Part shown: piece after piece, positions 45,514-53,611 of the stretch
How the letters are laid out: every line of letters starts with the position of its first letter
How positions within the stretch are numbered: position 1 is the first letter of the stretch
Assembly: GCA_030041495.1 (NCBI GenBank)
Contig: JASHNT010000113.1
Coordinates: 52,405 to 116,404, forward strand
Source of the DNA: Bryobacteraceae bacterium
GTDB lineage: Bacteria > Acidobacteriota > Terriglobia > Bryobacterales > Bryobacteraceae
Length of the DNA: 64,000 nt
Direction of reading: 5' to 3'
Translations under genes and position numbers: made by a program
The notes under the pieces: generated by a model
Seen by the model: only the letters and a program-made list of their open reading frames with translations
Databases searched by the model: none
What the model was told of the DNA's origin: nothing

Positions 45514-46753
45514 ATGTTTACCGCATTCTCAACGGCTCTTTCCGCTCTCAATGCAGACACCACGGCGATCAGCGTGGTGGGCAACAACCTGGCGAATTTG
45601 AACACCGACGGCTTCAAGGACAGCGAGGTTTCGTTTCACGATTTGGTGACGCAATCGGTCGGCGCGGGTTTGGGCGAGACGCAGGTCGGATTCGGCGTAG
45701 GCACGCCCGTCACCATGCTCCAGTTTACGCAAGGCGCGATTCAGTCCACCGGCAGCCCGCTCGACGCCTGCAATCCAGGGCAACGGCTTCTTCGTTGTGA
45801 ACTCAGCAACCGGGCAACAGGAATACACGCGCGGCGGCAGCTTTCAGACCAATGCTTCGGGCGACCTCACCACCTCCACCGGCGAAATCGTGCAGGGGTG
45901 GTCCGCCACCAACGGTGTGGTCAATACCAACAATCCCATCGGCAACATCACCATCCCGTCCGGATCCCTGCAAGCTCCGATCGCCACGCAGAACGTGTCA
46001 CTGGGGCTGAACCTCGATTCGGCAACCGCCGCGGGCGGGAGTTTTTCCACCTCGATGACGGTGTACGATTCGCTCGGCAACTCCCACGTGATCACTTTCA
46101 ACTTCACACCGACCGCAACTCCCAACCAGTGGAATTACACCATGAGCTTCCCCAACAGCGACCTGACCGCGCCGGGAACGCCCACCACCGGCACTCTGAC
46201 GTTCAACAGCAACGGCCAGTTGATCAGCCCGGCTTCGACAGATCCGCAGCCGGTGCTGCAAGCCACCGGCCTCTCCGACGGTGCGGCGGACATGAACATC
46301 ACCTGGAACCTCTACAGCAACGGCACGCCGAGCATCACGCAATACGCCCAGCCATCGGCCACCTCGGCCATGACCCAGGACGGAGCCGCCGCGGCCAACC
46401 TGACCAGCGTGGGCATCGCCAACGGCGGCCAGATCGTGGCGCAGTATTCCAATGGCCAGCAAGTGGTGGTGGGGCAAATGGCGATGGCCAACATCTCCAA
46501 CCCGGATTCGCTGATCTCGGCCGGCGACAACAACTACGTCCTGGGCGCGGACACCGCGACGCCTGCCATCGGCCTGCCCAGCACGGGAGGCCGCGGCTCG
46601 GTTCTGGGCGGCTCGGTGGAGGCATCGACGGTGGACATTGCCACCGAGTTCACCAACCTGATCGTGTACCAGCGCAGCTACGAAGCCAACGCGAGCATGG
46701 TCACCACCATCGATCAGCTCAGCCAGGACACCATCAACCTTAAGCAGTCTTGA
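45514..46753 (+). pseudogene. flgE: Flagellar hook protein FlgE, interrupted by an apparent +1 frameshift
   Basis: The gene begins well (CAGGAGA ribosome-binding site, then MFTAFSTALSALNADTTAISVVGNNLANLNTDGF) and reads to TQGAIQSTGSPLDA. At 45766-45769 (GCCT) one base too many moves the frame; the expected AIQGNGFFVVN continues in the next frame and runs intact to 46753 with QEYTRGGSFQTNASGDL, SVEASTVDIATEFTNLIVYQRSYEANASMVTT and the stop. Dropping one base restores a hook protein of about 412 residues. Everything else in the operon is intact, so a base-call error, a recent mutation or programmed frameshifting are all possible. Confidence 0.9.
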
Positions 46754-46765
46754 GCCTAGGACCCG

Positions 46766-47014
46766 ATGACTTCTCTTGAAGAAATCACGCACTTAGGAGA
46801 CGTTCCCGTCTCGGTCGACGTAGAACTGGCGCGCAAGCTAATGCCGGTAGCCGACATCCTTGCGCTCGAAAAAGGCAGCGTAATCAAAATGCCCCGCTCG
46901 GCTGGAGACAACATCGACATTCTGGTGGGCGGGGCTCAAGTCGGCTCGGGCGAGATCGTGATCATCGAGGAAGCGGTGGGAGTCCGTATCACGGATTTTA
47001 ACGAGGAGGATTAA
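46766..47014 (+). CDS. fliN: Flagellar motor switch protein FliN (short form)
   Basis: An 82-residue protein made only of the FliN C-terminal (SpoA) domain: LGDVPVSVDVELARKLMPVADILALEKGSVIKM, GDNIDILVGGAQVGSGEIVIIEEAVGVRITDF. It belongs to the cytoplasmic C-ring and binds FliH during export. FliM and FliG are not in the window. It starts 12 bases after flgE and ends four bases before fliO. Confidence 0.95.
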   Translation: MTSLEEITHLGDVPVSVDVELARKLMPVADILALEKGSVIKMPRSAGDNIDILVGGAQVGSGEIVIIEEAVGVRITDFNEED

Positions 47015-47018
47015 CGAC

Positions 47019-47333
47019 ATGGATGTCGGCACCCTCCGGCAGGCGCTGTCCGTCCTGCTGGTGTTTGTTCTGCTGGGTCTGGCGCTGTGGAAGTTGCGGC
47101 AGCCCGGATCCGTTTTTCGTCCGCCGTGGCGCCAGCCGGGCGCGAAAACCCGCTCGATCGAGGCTATCGAGCGGCTGGCGCTGACGCCGCAGCACATGCT
47201 GCACTTGGTCCGGGTCGAAGGACGCGGGTTGATCGTTGCGACGCATCCGCACGGCTGCTGCTTCCTGGAAAGCCGCGCGCTGCCGCTTCACAGCGGGGAT
47301 GTTCCGAACGAGCGCCAAGGAGCAAGCCTGTGA
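47019..47333 (+). CDS. fliO: Flagellar biosynthesis protein FliO
   Basis: A 104-residue protein with one N-terminal membrane helix (about 8-27, LSVLLVFVLLGLALWKL) and a small cytoplasmic domain with SIEAIERLALTPQHMLHLVRVEGRGLIVATHPHGCCFL, the FliO pattern. FliO supports assembly of the FliPQR export pore. Its stop overlaps the fliP GTG start as GTGA. Confidence 0.9.
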   Translation: MDVGTLRQALSVLLVFVLLGLALWKLRQPGSVFRPPWRQPGAKTRSIEAIERLALTPQHMLHLVRVEGRGLIVATHPHGCCFLESRALPLHSGDVPNERQGASL

Positions 47334-48061
47334 AAAAACTCCTGTTGCTCGCCGCCGCGGCATCCGCAACCCTCTCCGCCGCGCCCGCCGACTCGCTTCT
47401 CGGCATCACTCTGGTCCAGAGCAAAACCGGCCAGAGCCTCAGTGTCCCGATGCAGATCATCCTGCTGCTGACGGTGCTGACCTTGCTCCCCGCCATCTTC
47501 ATGTCGGTCACGCCCTTTCTGCGCATCGTGGTGGTGCTGCATTTCCTGCGCCAGGCTCTCGGGACACAGACCGCGCCCTCCAACCAGGTGCTGGTTGGGC
47601 TTTCGCTGTTCCTGTCGCTAGTAGTGGTGCAGCCGGTGACCGAACAGGTGTATCGCGACGCGTGGCAGCCACTCGATTCTGGCAAGATTACGGCCAGCGA
47701 GGCCTGGGACCGCGCCTCCGTCCCCATCCACGATTTCCTGCTGCGCTTCGCCCGCGAAAAGGACATTCGCCTGTTCCTGGAGATATCGCATTCGCCCGCG
47801 CCCACCAAGCCCGCCGACGTTCCCATGGGCGCTCTGGTGCCGGCCTACGTCTTGAGCGAGCTCAAAGCCGCCTTTCAAATCGGCGCAGTCTTGTTTTTGC
47901 CGTTCCTGATCATCGACCTGGTGGTCGCGTCGGTGACGGTTTCGGTCGGGATGGTGCAATTGCCGCCGGTCATGGTCTCCGCGCCGTTCAAGATCCTGCT
48001 GTTCGTGCTGGTGGACGGCTGGAATCTGGTGGTCGGCAGTTTGGTGAGGAGTTTCTACTGA
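47330..48061 (+). CDS. fliP: Flagellar export gate protein FliP
   Basis: A 243-residue membrane protein. A GTG start with AAGGAG upstream gives a signal-like helix (KKLLLLAAAASATLSAAPA). The core motifs follow: IILLLTVLTLLPAIFMSVTPFLRIVVVLHFLRQALGTQTAPSNQVLVGLSLFLS, VPAYVLSELKAAFQIGAVLFLPFLIIDLVVASVTVSVGMVQLPPVMVSAPFKILLFVLVDGW. It forms the pore of the flagellar type III export gate with FliQ and FliR. Confidence 0.97.
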   Translation: MKKLLLLAAAASATLSAAPADSLLGITLVQSKTGQSLSVPMQIILLLTVLTLLPAIFMSVTPFLRIVVVLHFLRQALGTQTAPSNQVLVGLSLFLSLVVVQPVTEQVYRDAWQPLDSGKITASEAWDRASVPIHDFLLRFAREKDIRLFLEISHSPAPTKPADVPMGALVPAYVLSELKAAFQIGAVLFLPFLIIDLVVASVTVSVGMVQLPPVMVSAPFKILLFVLVDGWNLVVGSLVRSFY

Positions 48062-48062
48062 T

Positions 48063-48332
48063 ATGACCGGATCGACGGTGGTCGACTTGATTCGTCACGC
48101 CTTCCTGACCGCGCTGTGGCTGAGCCTGCCGATGCTCGCCACCGGCTTCGTGATCGGAATCGTCATGAGCCTGATGCAGATTCTGACGTCGATTCAGGAC
48201 GCGAGTTTCAGCACCGTTCCGCGTCTGGTGGTGTTCCTGGCCGCTCTGCTGCTAGCGATGCCGTGGATGCTCAGCACTCTGGTCTCTTACACCGAGGGTC
48301 TGCTTGGCGACCTCGGTCGATTCGTGCACTGA
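48063..48332 (+). CDS. fliQ: Flagellar export gate protein FliQ
   Basis: An 89-residue protein with two membrane helices and the FliQ pattern LPMLATGFVIGIVMSLMQILTSIQDASFSTVPRLVVFLAALLLAMPWML. One base separates it from fliP, and fliR begins two bases after its stop. Confidence 0.97.
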   Translation: MTGSTVVDLIRHAFLTALWLSLPMLATGFVIGIVMSLMQILTSIQDASFSTVPRLVVFLAALLLAMPWMLSTLVSYTEGLLGDLGRFVH

Positions 48333-48334
48333 CC

Positions 48335-49099
48335 ATGACGCTCGGCCTGCCTCTCGCGACCCTATACGCTTTCCTGCTGGTGCTGGCACGCGTTGGGGGA
48401 TTCATCACTTTTCTACCGGTCCCGGGCTTCCGCGCCGCTCCGGACTCCGTCAAGATCGGACTGGCGCTGGTCATCACCTTCGCTCTGTTTCCTGTTTGGC
48501 CGATGCTGCCCAACGCCGAGCCCACGCTGGGCCAGCTTGCCGCCTGGGCCTTTCTCGAAGCCGGATTCGGGCTGGTGGCGGGGCTGGCGATTTCATTCTT
48601 GATGGAGGCGTTTCAACTGGCCATGCAAGTCGCCGCGGTGCACGCCGGCTACGGCTTCGCCACAACCATCGATCCTACTAGCGAAGCCGATTCGGGCGTG
48701 CTCCAAACCATAGCCGCTCTGTTTTGCGGAATCCTGTTCTTCTCCACCGGCCTGGATCAGCAATTGATCCGTCTACTGGCCGCGAGCTTCGTCCGCTTTC
48801 CGGCAGGCTCCTGGGCTCCCTCAAACGTCAGTCTGGATGGGATCGTGCGGCTGGGCTCGGATATGTTCTCTATTGGCGTCCGCGTGGCGCTGCCCATCGT
48901 CGCGCTGTTAATCCTGATCGACTTTGCGCTGGCTTTGCTCGGGCGAGTGCAACAGCAACTGCATCTGCTCTCGATGGCTTTTCCGGCGAAGATGGCGGCC
49001 GCGCTCGCGCTACTGGCCGTGCTCGCGCCGGTGATCCCCAAGATTTTTTCCGCCGCCGCCGGGCACACCCTGGAGATGCTGTGGAAAGCTTTGTCCTAG
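48335..49099 (+). CDS. fliR: Flagellar export gate protein FliR
   Basis: A 254-residue membrane protein with about six helices. FliR features are LVLARVGGFITFLPVPGFRAAPDSVKIGLALVITFALFP, the central AMQVAAVHAGYGFATTIDPTSEADSGVLQ and ALLGRVQQQLHLLSMAFPAKM. The frame is open upstream, but the ATG at 48335, two bases after the fliQ stop, gives the normal N-terminus and length. Confidence 0.96.
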   Translation: MTLGLPLATLYAFLLVLARVGGFITFLPVPGFRAAPDSVKIGLALVITFALFPVWPMLPNAEPTLGQLAAWAFLEAGFGLVAGLAISFLMEAFQLAMQVAAVHAGYGFATTIDPTSEADSGVLQTIAALFCGILFFSTGLDQQLIRLLAASFVRFPAGSWAPSNVSLDGIVRLGSDMFSIGVRVALPIVALLILIDFALALLGRVQQQLHLLSMAFPAKMAAALALLAVLAPVIPKIFSAAAGHTLEMLWKALS

Positions 49100-49119
49100 C
49101 GAACGCGCCCTCTTAGTTC

Positions 49120-50181
49120 ATGGCCGACCCGCAACGCACCGAAAAACCCACCAAGCGCAGGCTGGATAAGGCTCGCGAAGAGGGCGATTTTCCGTCCAGC
49201 CGGGAGTTCGTTACTTCCGTGCAGTTTCTGGGATTCGTCACCCTGGCGTCGCTGTTTGCCGGAACCTTCCTGCGCGCCATTGAGGGGTTAATGCGCAAGC
49301 TGCTGGCGCTGGCCTTTTCGTTCAACTTCACGGTGACCAGCATTACGGCCATCGCGCGGCAGTTGGTCGCGCCGGAGCTGTATCCTTTGATCATCGGTGG
49401 CGCGATCCTGACCGCGATGACGGCCGGTGCCCAACTCGCCACCACTCGCCTGGGGATTTCGACCAAGAAGCTCACGCCGGATTTCGCGCGCTTGAATCCC
49501 GCAAAACGCCTGGCCTCGCTGCCTTCGCAGAACCTCTTCATGGCGGCGCAGGCGGTGGTGCTGCTGGCGCTGGTCGGCTTGGTGGTGTACTACGAGGTCT
49601 CCGAAAATCTCGATTCGTTTTTGGAACTGCCGTGGCTGGCTCCGCGAAGCTCCGCCGCGCGCATCGGCGAAGCTCTGGAGACTCTGCTGTGGCGCGCCGC
49701 GGCGCTCTTCCTGCTGGCCGGCGTCGCCGACCTGGTCTGGCAGCGCCGCCGCTACACCAAGCAGCTCAGCATGACCAAGCAGGAGATCCGCGAGGAGAGC
49801 AAGGAGCAGGAAAGCAGTCCGCACGTCAAAGCCCGCATCCGGCGCATCCAGCGCGATCTGTCTCGCCGCAAGATGATGCAGGAGATTCCGACGGCGACCG
49901 CGGTCATCGTCAACCCCACCCACTATGCGGTCGCCATCCGCTACGCGATCGACTCGCCCGGCGCGCCCAAGGTTGTGGCTAAGGGCAAGAACTACCTGGC
50001 TCTGCGCATCCGCCAAAAGGCGATCGAGCACCAGGTGCCGATTGTCGAGAATCCTCCGCTGGCCCGGGCGCTGTATTCCGCAGCCGAGGTCGGGCAGGAA
50101 ATACCGTCCCACCTGTATCGCGCCGTGGCCGAGATTTTGGCTTACATCTATAAGATAATGAATGGCAAACTACCTGGATGA
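49120..50181 (+). CDS. flhB: Flagellar export switch protein FlhB
   Basis: A 353-residue protein. The N-terminus DPQRTEKPTKRRLDKAREEGDFPSSREF is typical. Four membrane helices follow, then a cytosolic domain with the self-cleavage motif NPTHYAVAIRY. After cleavage FlhB changes export from rod/hook to filament substrates in response to FliK. It is the last flagellar gene visible; flhA, fliC and the motor genes lie elsewhere. The BON-domain gene follows 67 bases later. Confidence 0.97.
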   Translation: MADPQRTEKPTKRRLDKAREEGDFPSSREFVTSVQFLGFVTLASLFAGTFLRAIEGLMRKLLALAFSFNFTVTSITAIARQLVAPELYPLIIGGAILTAMTAGAQLATTRLGISTKKLTPDFARLNPAKRLASLPSQNLFMAAQAVVLLALVGLVVYYEVSENLDSFLELPWLAPRSSAARIGEALETLLWRAAALFLLAGVADLVWQRRRYTKQLSMTKQEIREESKEQESSPHVKARIRRIQRDLSRRKMMQEIPTATAVIVNPTHYAVAIRYAIDSPGAPKVVAKGKNYLALRIRQKAIEHQVPIVENPPLARALYSAAEVGQEIPSHLYRAVAEILAYIYKIMNGKLPG

Positions 50182-50248
50182 CCTCGGCTGGGCGTGGCTG
50201 CAACCAAACCGGCTCCAGTTCGTCCAATGTATTGGAGCAAACCCAAAG

Positions 50249-50782
50249 ATGAGACGATCGGGAATTTGGGTGCTAGCGGTGCTGGCGACCCCGGCTTGGC
50301 TGTTCGCTTTCAGCAACGGTACCGGCAGCGAAAACAACGGGCGAGCGCTGGCGGAGCAAGTCGGGCATGAGTTGATGTCGCTGCCCTACTACAGCGTGTT
50401 TGACGATCTTTCGTTCCGTGTTGCCGGCAGCCGGGTCATACTCAGTGGGCAGGTGACCCAGCCTGTGGTGAAGGAAGATGCCGAGCGGGCCGTCCGCCGG
50501 TTGCCCGGGGTCGAGAGCGTAGTGGACCAGATCGAGGTGCTGCCGCTGTCGCGGGTGGACGATCAGATCCGGCGCGGCGTTTATTATGCGGTCTACGGTT
50601 ACGCTCCGCTCGAACGCTACGGATCCGGTTCGCAGCCGGCGATCCGGATCATCGTGAAGAACGGCCGCGTGACGCTGACGGGTTCGGTGGCGAATCAAAT
50701 GGACCGGACACTGGTTTATCAGCGTGCCCTGAGCGTGCCTGGAGTTTTTTCGGTGACCAACCAGTTGATGGTTGAAGTTTGA
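50249..50782 (+). CDS. Exported BON-domain protein
   Basis: A 177-residue protein with a signal peptide (MRRSGIWVLAVLATPAWLFA) and two BON domains: SVFDDLSFRVAGSRVILSGQVTQPVVKEDAERAVRRLPGVESVVDQIEV and APLERYGSGSQPAIRIIVKNGRVTLTGSVANQMDRTLVYQRALSVPGVFSVTNQL. BON domains are thought to bind membranes or assist envelope stability, as in OsmY. ATG at 50249 is chosen for the signal peptide, with TTGGAG upstream; an ATG at 50162 would overlap flhB. Placement after the flagellar operon may be incidental. Confidence 0.85.
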   Translation: MRRSGIWVLAVLATPAWLFAFSNGTGSENNGRALAEQVGHELMSLPYYSVFDDLSFRVAGSRVILSGQVTQPVVKEDAERAVRRLPGVESVVDQIEVLPLSRVDDQIRRGVYYAVYGYAPLERYGSGSQPAIRIIVKNGRVTLTGSVANQMDRTLVYQRALSVPGVFSVTNQLMVEV

Positions 50783-50881
50783 GGCGCTGAGGCGCCGAAG
50801 TTTGAGATCTTTGAGAGTTTGAGTTTGGATCGCCTGGACGCAGTTCCCTCCATGCGCTCGCGGGAGGGCCGGGCGATTCCA

Positions 50882-51016
50882 CGGCGGCTCGTTTCCTCCG
50901 AGCGAGCCGCCGATCTCATTGAAACCGAGCGGCACAACGGAGCCTAGCCTGCCGCAGCGGGAGCGGCGTGGGCCATGCGGATGAGTGGCCGCTGGCAGGC
51001 GGCCCTGTGCCGCTCG
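50882..51016. repeat. Block of nested palindromes before the gentisate dioxygenase gene
   Basis: The first hairpin is a perfect 10-bp stem, CGGCGGCTCG (50882-50891) with CGAGCCGCCG (50903-50912). The second structure has an outer perfect 11-bp stem, CGAGCGGCACA (50926-50936) with TGTGCCGCTCG (51006-51016). Inside it is a 12-bp stem with a two-base bulge (50947-50960 with 50989-51000) and a small CAT/ATG loop. Neither has a T-run, so these are not simple terminators. The second ends 15 bases before the start codon at 51032. Confidence 0.75.
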
Positions 51017-51031
51017 TAAAATAGCTGCTGG

Positions 51032-51964
51032 ATGGACGGATTCCGCGAGCGCCTCAAAAAACAGAATGCCGCGCCTTTGTGGGAAGAGCTGACCCGGCTG
51101 ATTCCTCCCGCGCCTGCCACTCGCGTCGCGCCCGCTATCTGGCGTTACTCCGAGCTTCGCCCGTTGCTGCTTGAAGCCGGCCGTTTGATCACCGCTCGGC
51201 AGGCTGAGCGGCGCGTCCTGATGCTCCAGAACCCCGGCCTCAAGGGAGCGTCGCAGATCACCCAGAGCCTCTACGCCGGTTTGCAATTGGTAATGCCCGG
51301 CGAGGTCACGGGGACCCATCGCCACACCGCTTCGGCACTGCGATTCATCATCGAAAGCAAGGGCGACGGAGCTTACACCGCCGTCAACGGCGAGCGCGCC
51401 GCGATGCATCCCGGCGACTTCATCGTTACACCTTCCTGGACCTATCATGATCACGGCAACCTCACGGACTCGCCTGTCGTGTGGATGGACGGACTGGACG
51501 TGCCGATCGTGAATCTCTTCGATACCAGCTTTTCTGAGCCGCATCCCGATGGTTCGCAACAAGTGGTGCAGGGCGACGGCGCGCCGGCATTCCGCTTCGC
51601 GTATTCACGCGCCCGGGAAACCGTCGAGCGCCTGAGCCGCAAGAGCGCAGCCGATCCGCGTCATGGCTTCAAGACGCAGTATCCGCCTGCGATTCCAGCC
51701 ATTGCCGCGTTTCTCAAACTGCTCCCAGCCGGTTTTCGCGGCAAGCCCCATCGCGCCACCGACGCGACCGTGTGTTGCGCAACCGAAGGCAGCGGCCGGA
51801 CCCGAATCGGCGAAACCGTGATCGAATGGCGCGAGCACGACATCTTCACTATCCCCTCCTGGCAGTTCGCCCAGCATGAGACGGATGTGGAGGCCGTTCT
51901 GTTCAGCTTCTCCGACCGCCCCGCGCAGCAGGCTCTCGGGCTTTGGAGGGAAGACGATAGTTAG
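51032..51964 (+). CDS. Gentisate 1,2-dioxygenase (bicupin)
   Basis: A 310-residue bicupin that opens the gentisate ring to maleylpyruvate using ferrous iron. The iron site is in the first cupin: GTHRHTASALRF (His96, His98) and WTYHDHGN (His139). The second cupin reads IPSWQFAQHETDVEAVLFSFSDRP. It is slightly shorter than typical enzymes (about 345). No maleylpyruvate isomerase or hydrolase is adjacent. Its stop overlaps the stop of the convergent cupin gene by four bases. Confidence 0.85.
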   Translation: MDGFRERLKKQNAAPLWEELTRLIPPAPATRVAPAIWRYSELRPLLLEAGRLITARQAERRVLMLQNPGLKGASQITQSLYAGLQLVMPGEVTGTHRHTASALRFIIESKGDGAYTAVNGERAAMHPGDFIVTPSWTYHDHGNLTDSPVVWMDGLDVPIVNLFDTSFSEPHPDGSQQVVQGDGAPAFRFAYSRARETVERLSRKSAADPRHGFKTQYPPAIPAIAAFLKLLPAGFRGKPHRATDATVCCATEGSGRTRIGETVIEWREHDIFTIPSWQFAQHETDVEAVLFSFSDRPAQQALGLWREDDS

Positions 51965-52311
51965 GCGTCGCGATGCACCGTGTCTGGCGAAAATGCCGGC
52001 AGGCAGATCGCGATGTACTCCGCTCCTTGCGGCGTGCTGTAACGCACCCACTCGCCTTTGTTCGTGACGATCGCCTGCCCCGGGCGCACTTCCGTCACTC
52101 CGCCGGCGTGCTCCACGCGCATCAGGCCGGCCAGCACCAGCGTGAACTCGTCGAATTCCGGAGTCTGCCCCGGCTCGGACCATCCGGGAGGGCTGTGCAT
52201 ATGAGCGATGCTCACATCCGCGTGGCCGGAGTTGACGCGCCCGATGTACTCTTCGATGAGTTTGTTGCCGGGAACCGGGATCTTCGTGGGCGTTGCGATC
52301 AATTTGGGCAT
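51961..52311 (-). CDS. Small single-domain cupin
   Basis: A 116-residue cupin with VSIAHMHSPPGWSEPGQTPEFDEFTLVLAGLMRVEHAGGVTEVRPGQAIVTNKGEWVRYSTPQGAEYIAICLP. The first motif keeps His and Glu metal-ligand candidates (HMHSPPGW, EFDEF), but no enzyme activity can be deduced. It begins 12 bases after the LolC/E-like permease stop on the same strand and may be co-transcribed with it. Confidence 0.8.
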   Translation of the reverse strand: MPKLIATPTKIPVPGNKLIEEYIGRVNSGHADVSIAHMHSPPGWSEPGQTPEFDEFTLVLAGLMRVEHAGGVTEVRPGQAIVTNKGEWVRYSTPQGAEYIAICLPAFSPDTVHRDA

Positions 52312-52323
52312 GATTCGTAACCT

Positions 52324-53565
52324 TTATTCATAACGTAGAGCCTCGACCGGAGCGATGCGCGTGGCATTGCGCGCCGGATACAGGGTCGCGAGCAAACTCA
52401 CCGCCATGGCCGTCGCGGCGATCCACACTCCGTCCACCCAGTGCGTTTCGAACGGAATGTAGCTGAGACCGTAGATCTGCGCATCCACGTGCAGCCAATG
52501 ATAATGGTCCGCGAGGAAACTGATCACGTAGCCCAGAATGAGTCCCAGCCCTGTTCCCGCGCCGCCAATCAACGCGCCCTCCAGAATGAAGATGCGCCGG
52601 ATCTGCTCCACGCGCGCTCCCATCGACATCAGCACGGCAATATCGCGGTATTTTTCCATCACCATCATGATCAGCACCACCAGGATCATCAGCGCGGCCA
52701 CCAGTTGAATCAGGCTGATGGTCACCAACGCCACCAGCCGGTCCAGTTTGAAGGAATTCACCAGATTGACGTTGTCCTGCTCCCAGGAGATCGCCCGGAG
52801 CTTGGGCCCGATCACGGCATCCGCAGCCTGAGCCACTTCCGGCGCGCGGTTCCGGTCATCCAAATTCAGCTCGATTGCGTTGACCACGTCGGCGAGTTGA
52901 AAAACCTGCTGCGTGTCGCGCAGGGACATGTAGGCGAAACTCGCATCGATGTCGTAGAATCCCGACTCAAACGTTCCGACCAGCTCAAGCGGTTCAACCG
53001 TCGGCTCGACGCCGTTCGGAGTGACGCGGCCGGTGGGATTGAGCAGGCTGACGCGCGGATGGTCGAGCGACGCGCCGATTTTATCCGCCAGCCGCGAGCC
53101 GACGATGATCGGCGGACGCTCATCCGGAGCGGGGCCCAGCGCGTCTTTTCTCAGTGCCTTGAAGGAGCCCTGCATGTGCTTAAGCGCCGCTGGAATCGGT
53201 GTGCCGGGATCCACTGCGATGCCCTTGATGCTTACTGGCTCCGCATAGCGGGAGTTGAGCAAGCCCGGCTCATACAGCGCCGGCACGGCGGACGTCACAT
53301 GCGGCAAATGTGCCAACCGGCGCTGGATCTCTTCCCAGCCTTCGATGCCTCCGGAAGGCTCGCGCTCTTCGATCCGCACCGCCGCGGTCGCGCTCAATAG
53401 GTTGGTCTCGAGCGTATCCCGCATGCCGGTCTGCACCGCTACCGCGATCACCAGCGCCATCACGCCCACACCCACGCCGATGATGGAGATGACCGTGATC
53501 AGCGAGACCACAGCCTGCTTCCGCTTGGCGCGGAGGTAGCGGAGAGCGACGGTTAACTCGAACAT
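52324..53565 (-). CDS. LolC/LolE-like ABC permease (FtsX-type)
   Basis: A 413-residue inner-membrane protein. The start at 53565 gives MFELTVALRYLRAKRKQAVVSLITVISIIGVGVGVMALVIAVAVQTGMRDTL, the LolC/E N-terminus; the longer open frame upstream is not protein-like. One helix, a large periplasmic domain (about 50-270) and three C-terminal helices ending DGVWIAATAMAVSLLATLYPARNATRIAPVEALRYE complete the FtsX layout. It could work with LolD and the distant LolA in lipoprotein release, though no lolD is adjacent. Confidence 0.9.
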   Translation of the reverse strand: MFELTVALRYLRAKRKQAVVSLITVISIIGVGVGVMALVIAVAVQTGMRDTLETNLLSATAAVRIEEREPSGGIEGWEEIQRRLAHLPHVTSAVPALYEPGLLNSRYAEPVSIKGIAVDPGTPIPAALKHMQGSFKALRKDALGPAPDERPPIIVGSRLADKIGASLDHPRVSLLNPTGRVTPNGVEPTVEPLELVGTFESGFYDIDASFAYMSLRDTQQVFQLADVVNAIELNLDDRNRAPEVAQAADAVIGPKLRAISWEQDNVNLVNSFKLDRLVALVTISLIQLVAALMILVVLIMMVMEKYRDIAVLMSMGARVEQIRRIFILEGALIGGAGTGLGLILGYVISFLADHYHWLHVDAQIYGLSYIPFETHWVDGVWIAATAMAVSLLATLYPARNATRIAPVEALRYE

Positions 53566-53611
53566 GAGGCGAGGCTTCAGCAGCGCGCGATGGCGCAGTG
53601 GCTGAATTTCA

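Noticed and set aside
45250..46743. One long 497-codon frame through flgD and flgE taken as a single protein
   Set aside because: Its first part is out of frame with FlgD and its last part is out of frame with FlgE; only the 80-odd residues from 45514 are genuine hook sequence.
50882..50912. Intrinsic terminator after the BON-domain gene
   Set aside because: The stem is strong, but no T-rich tract follows on either strand, so it is kept as a palindromic element instead.
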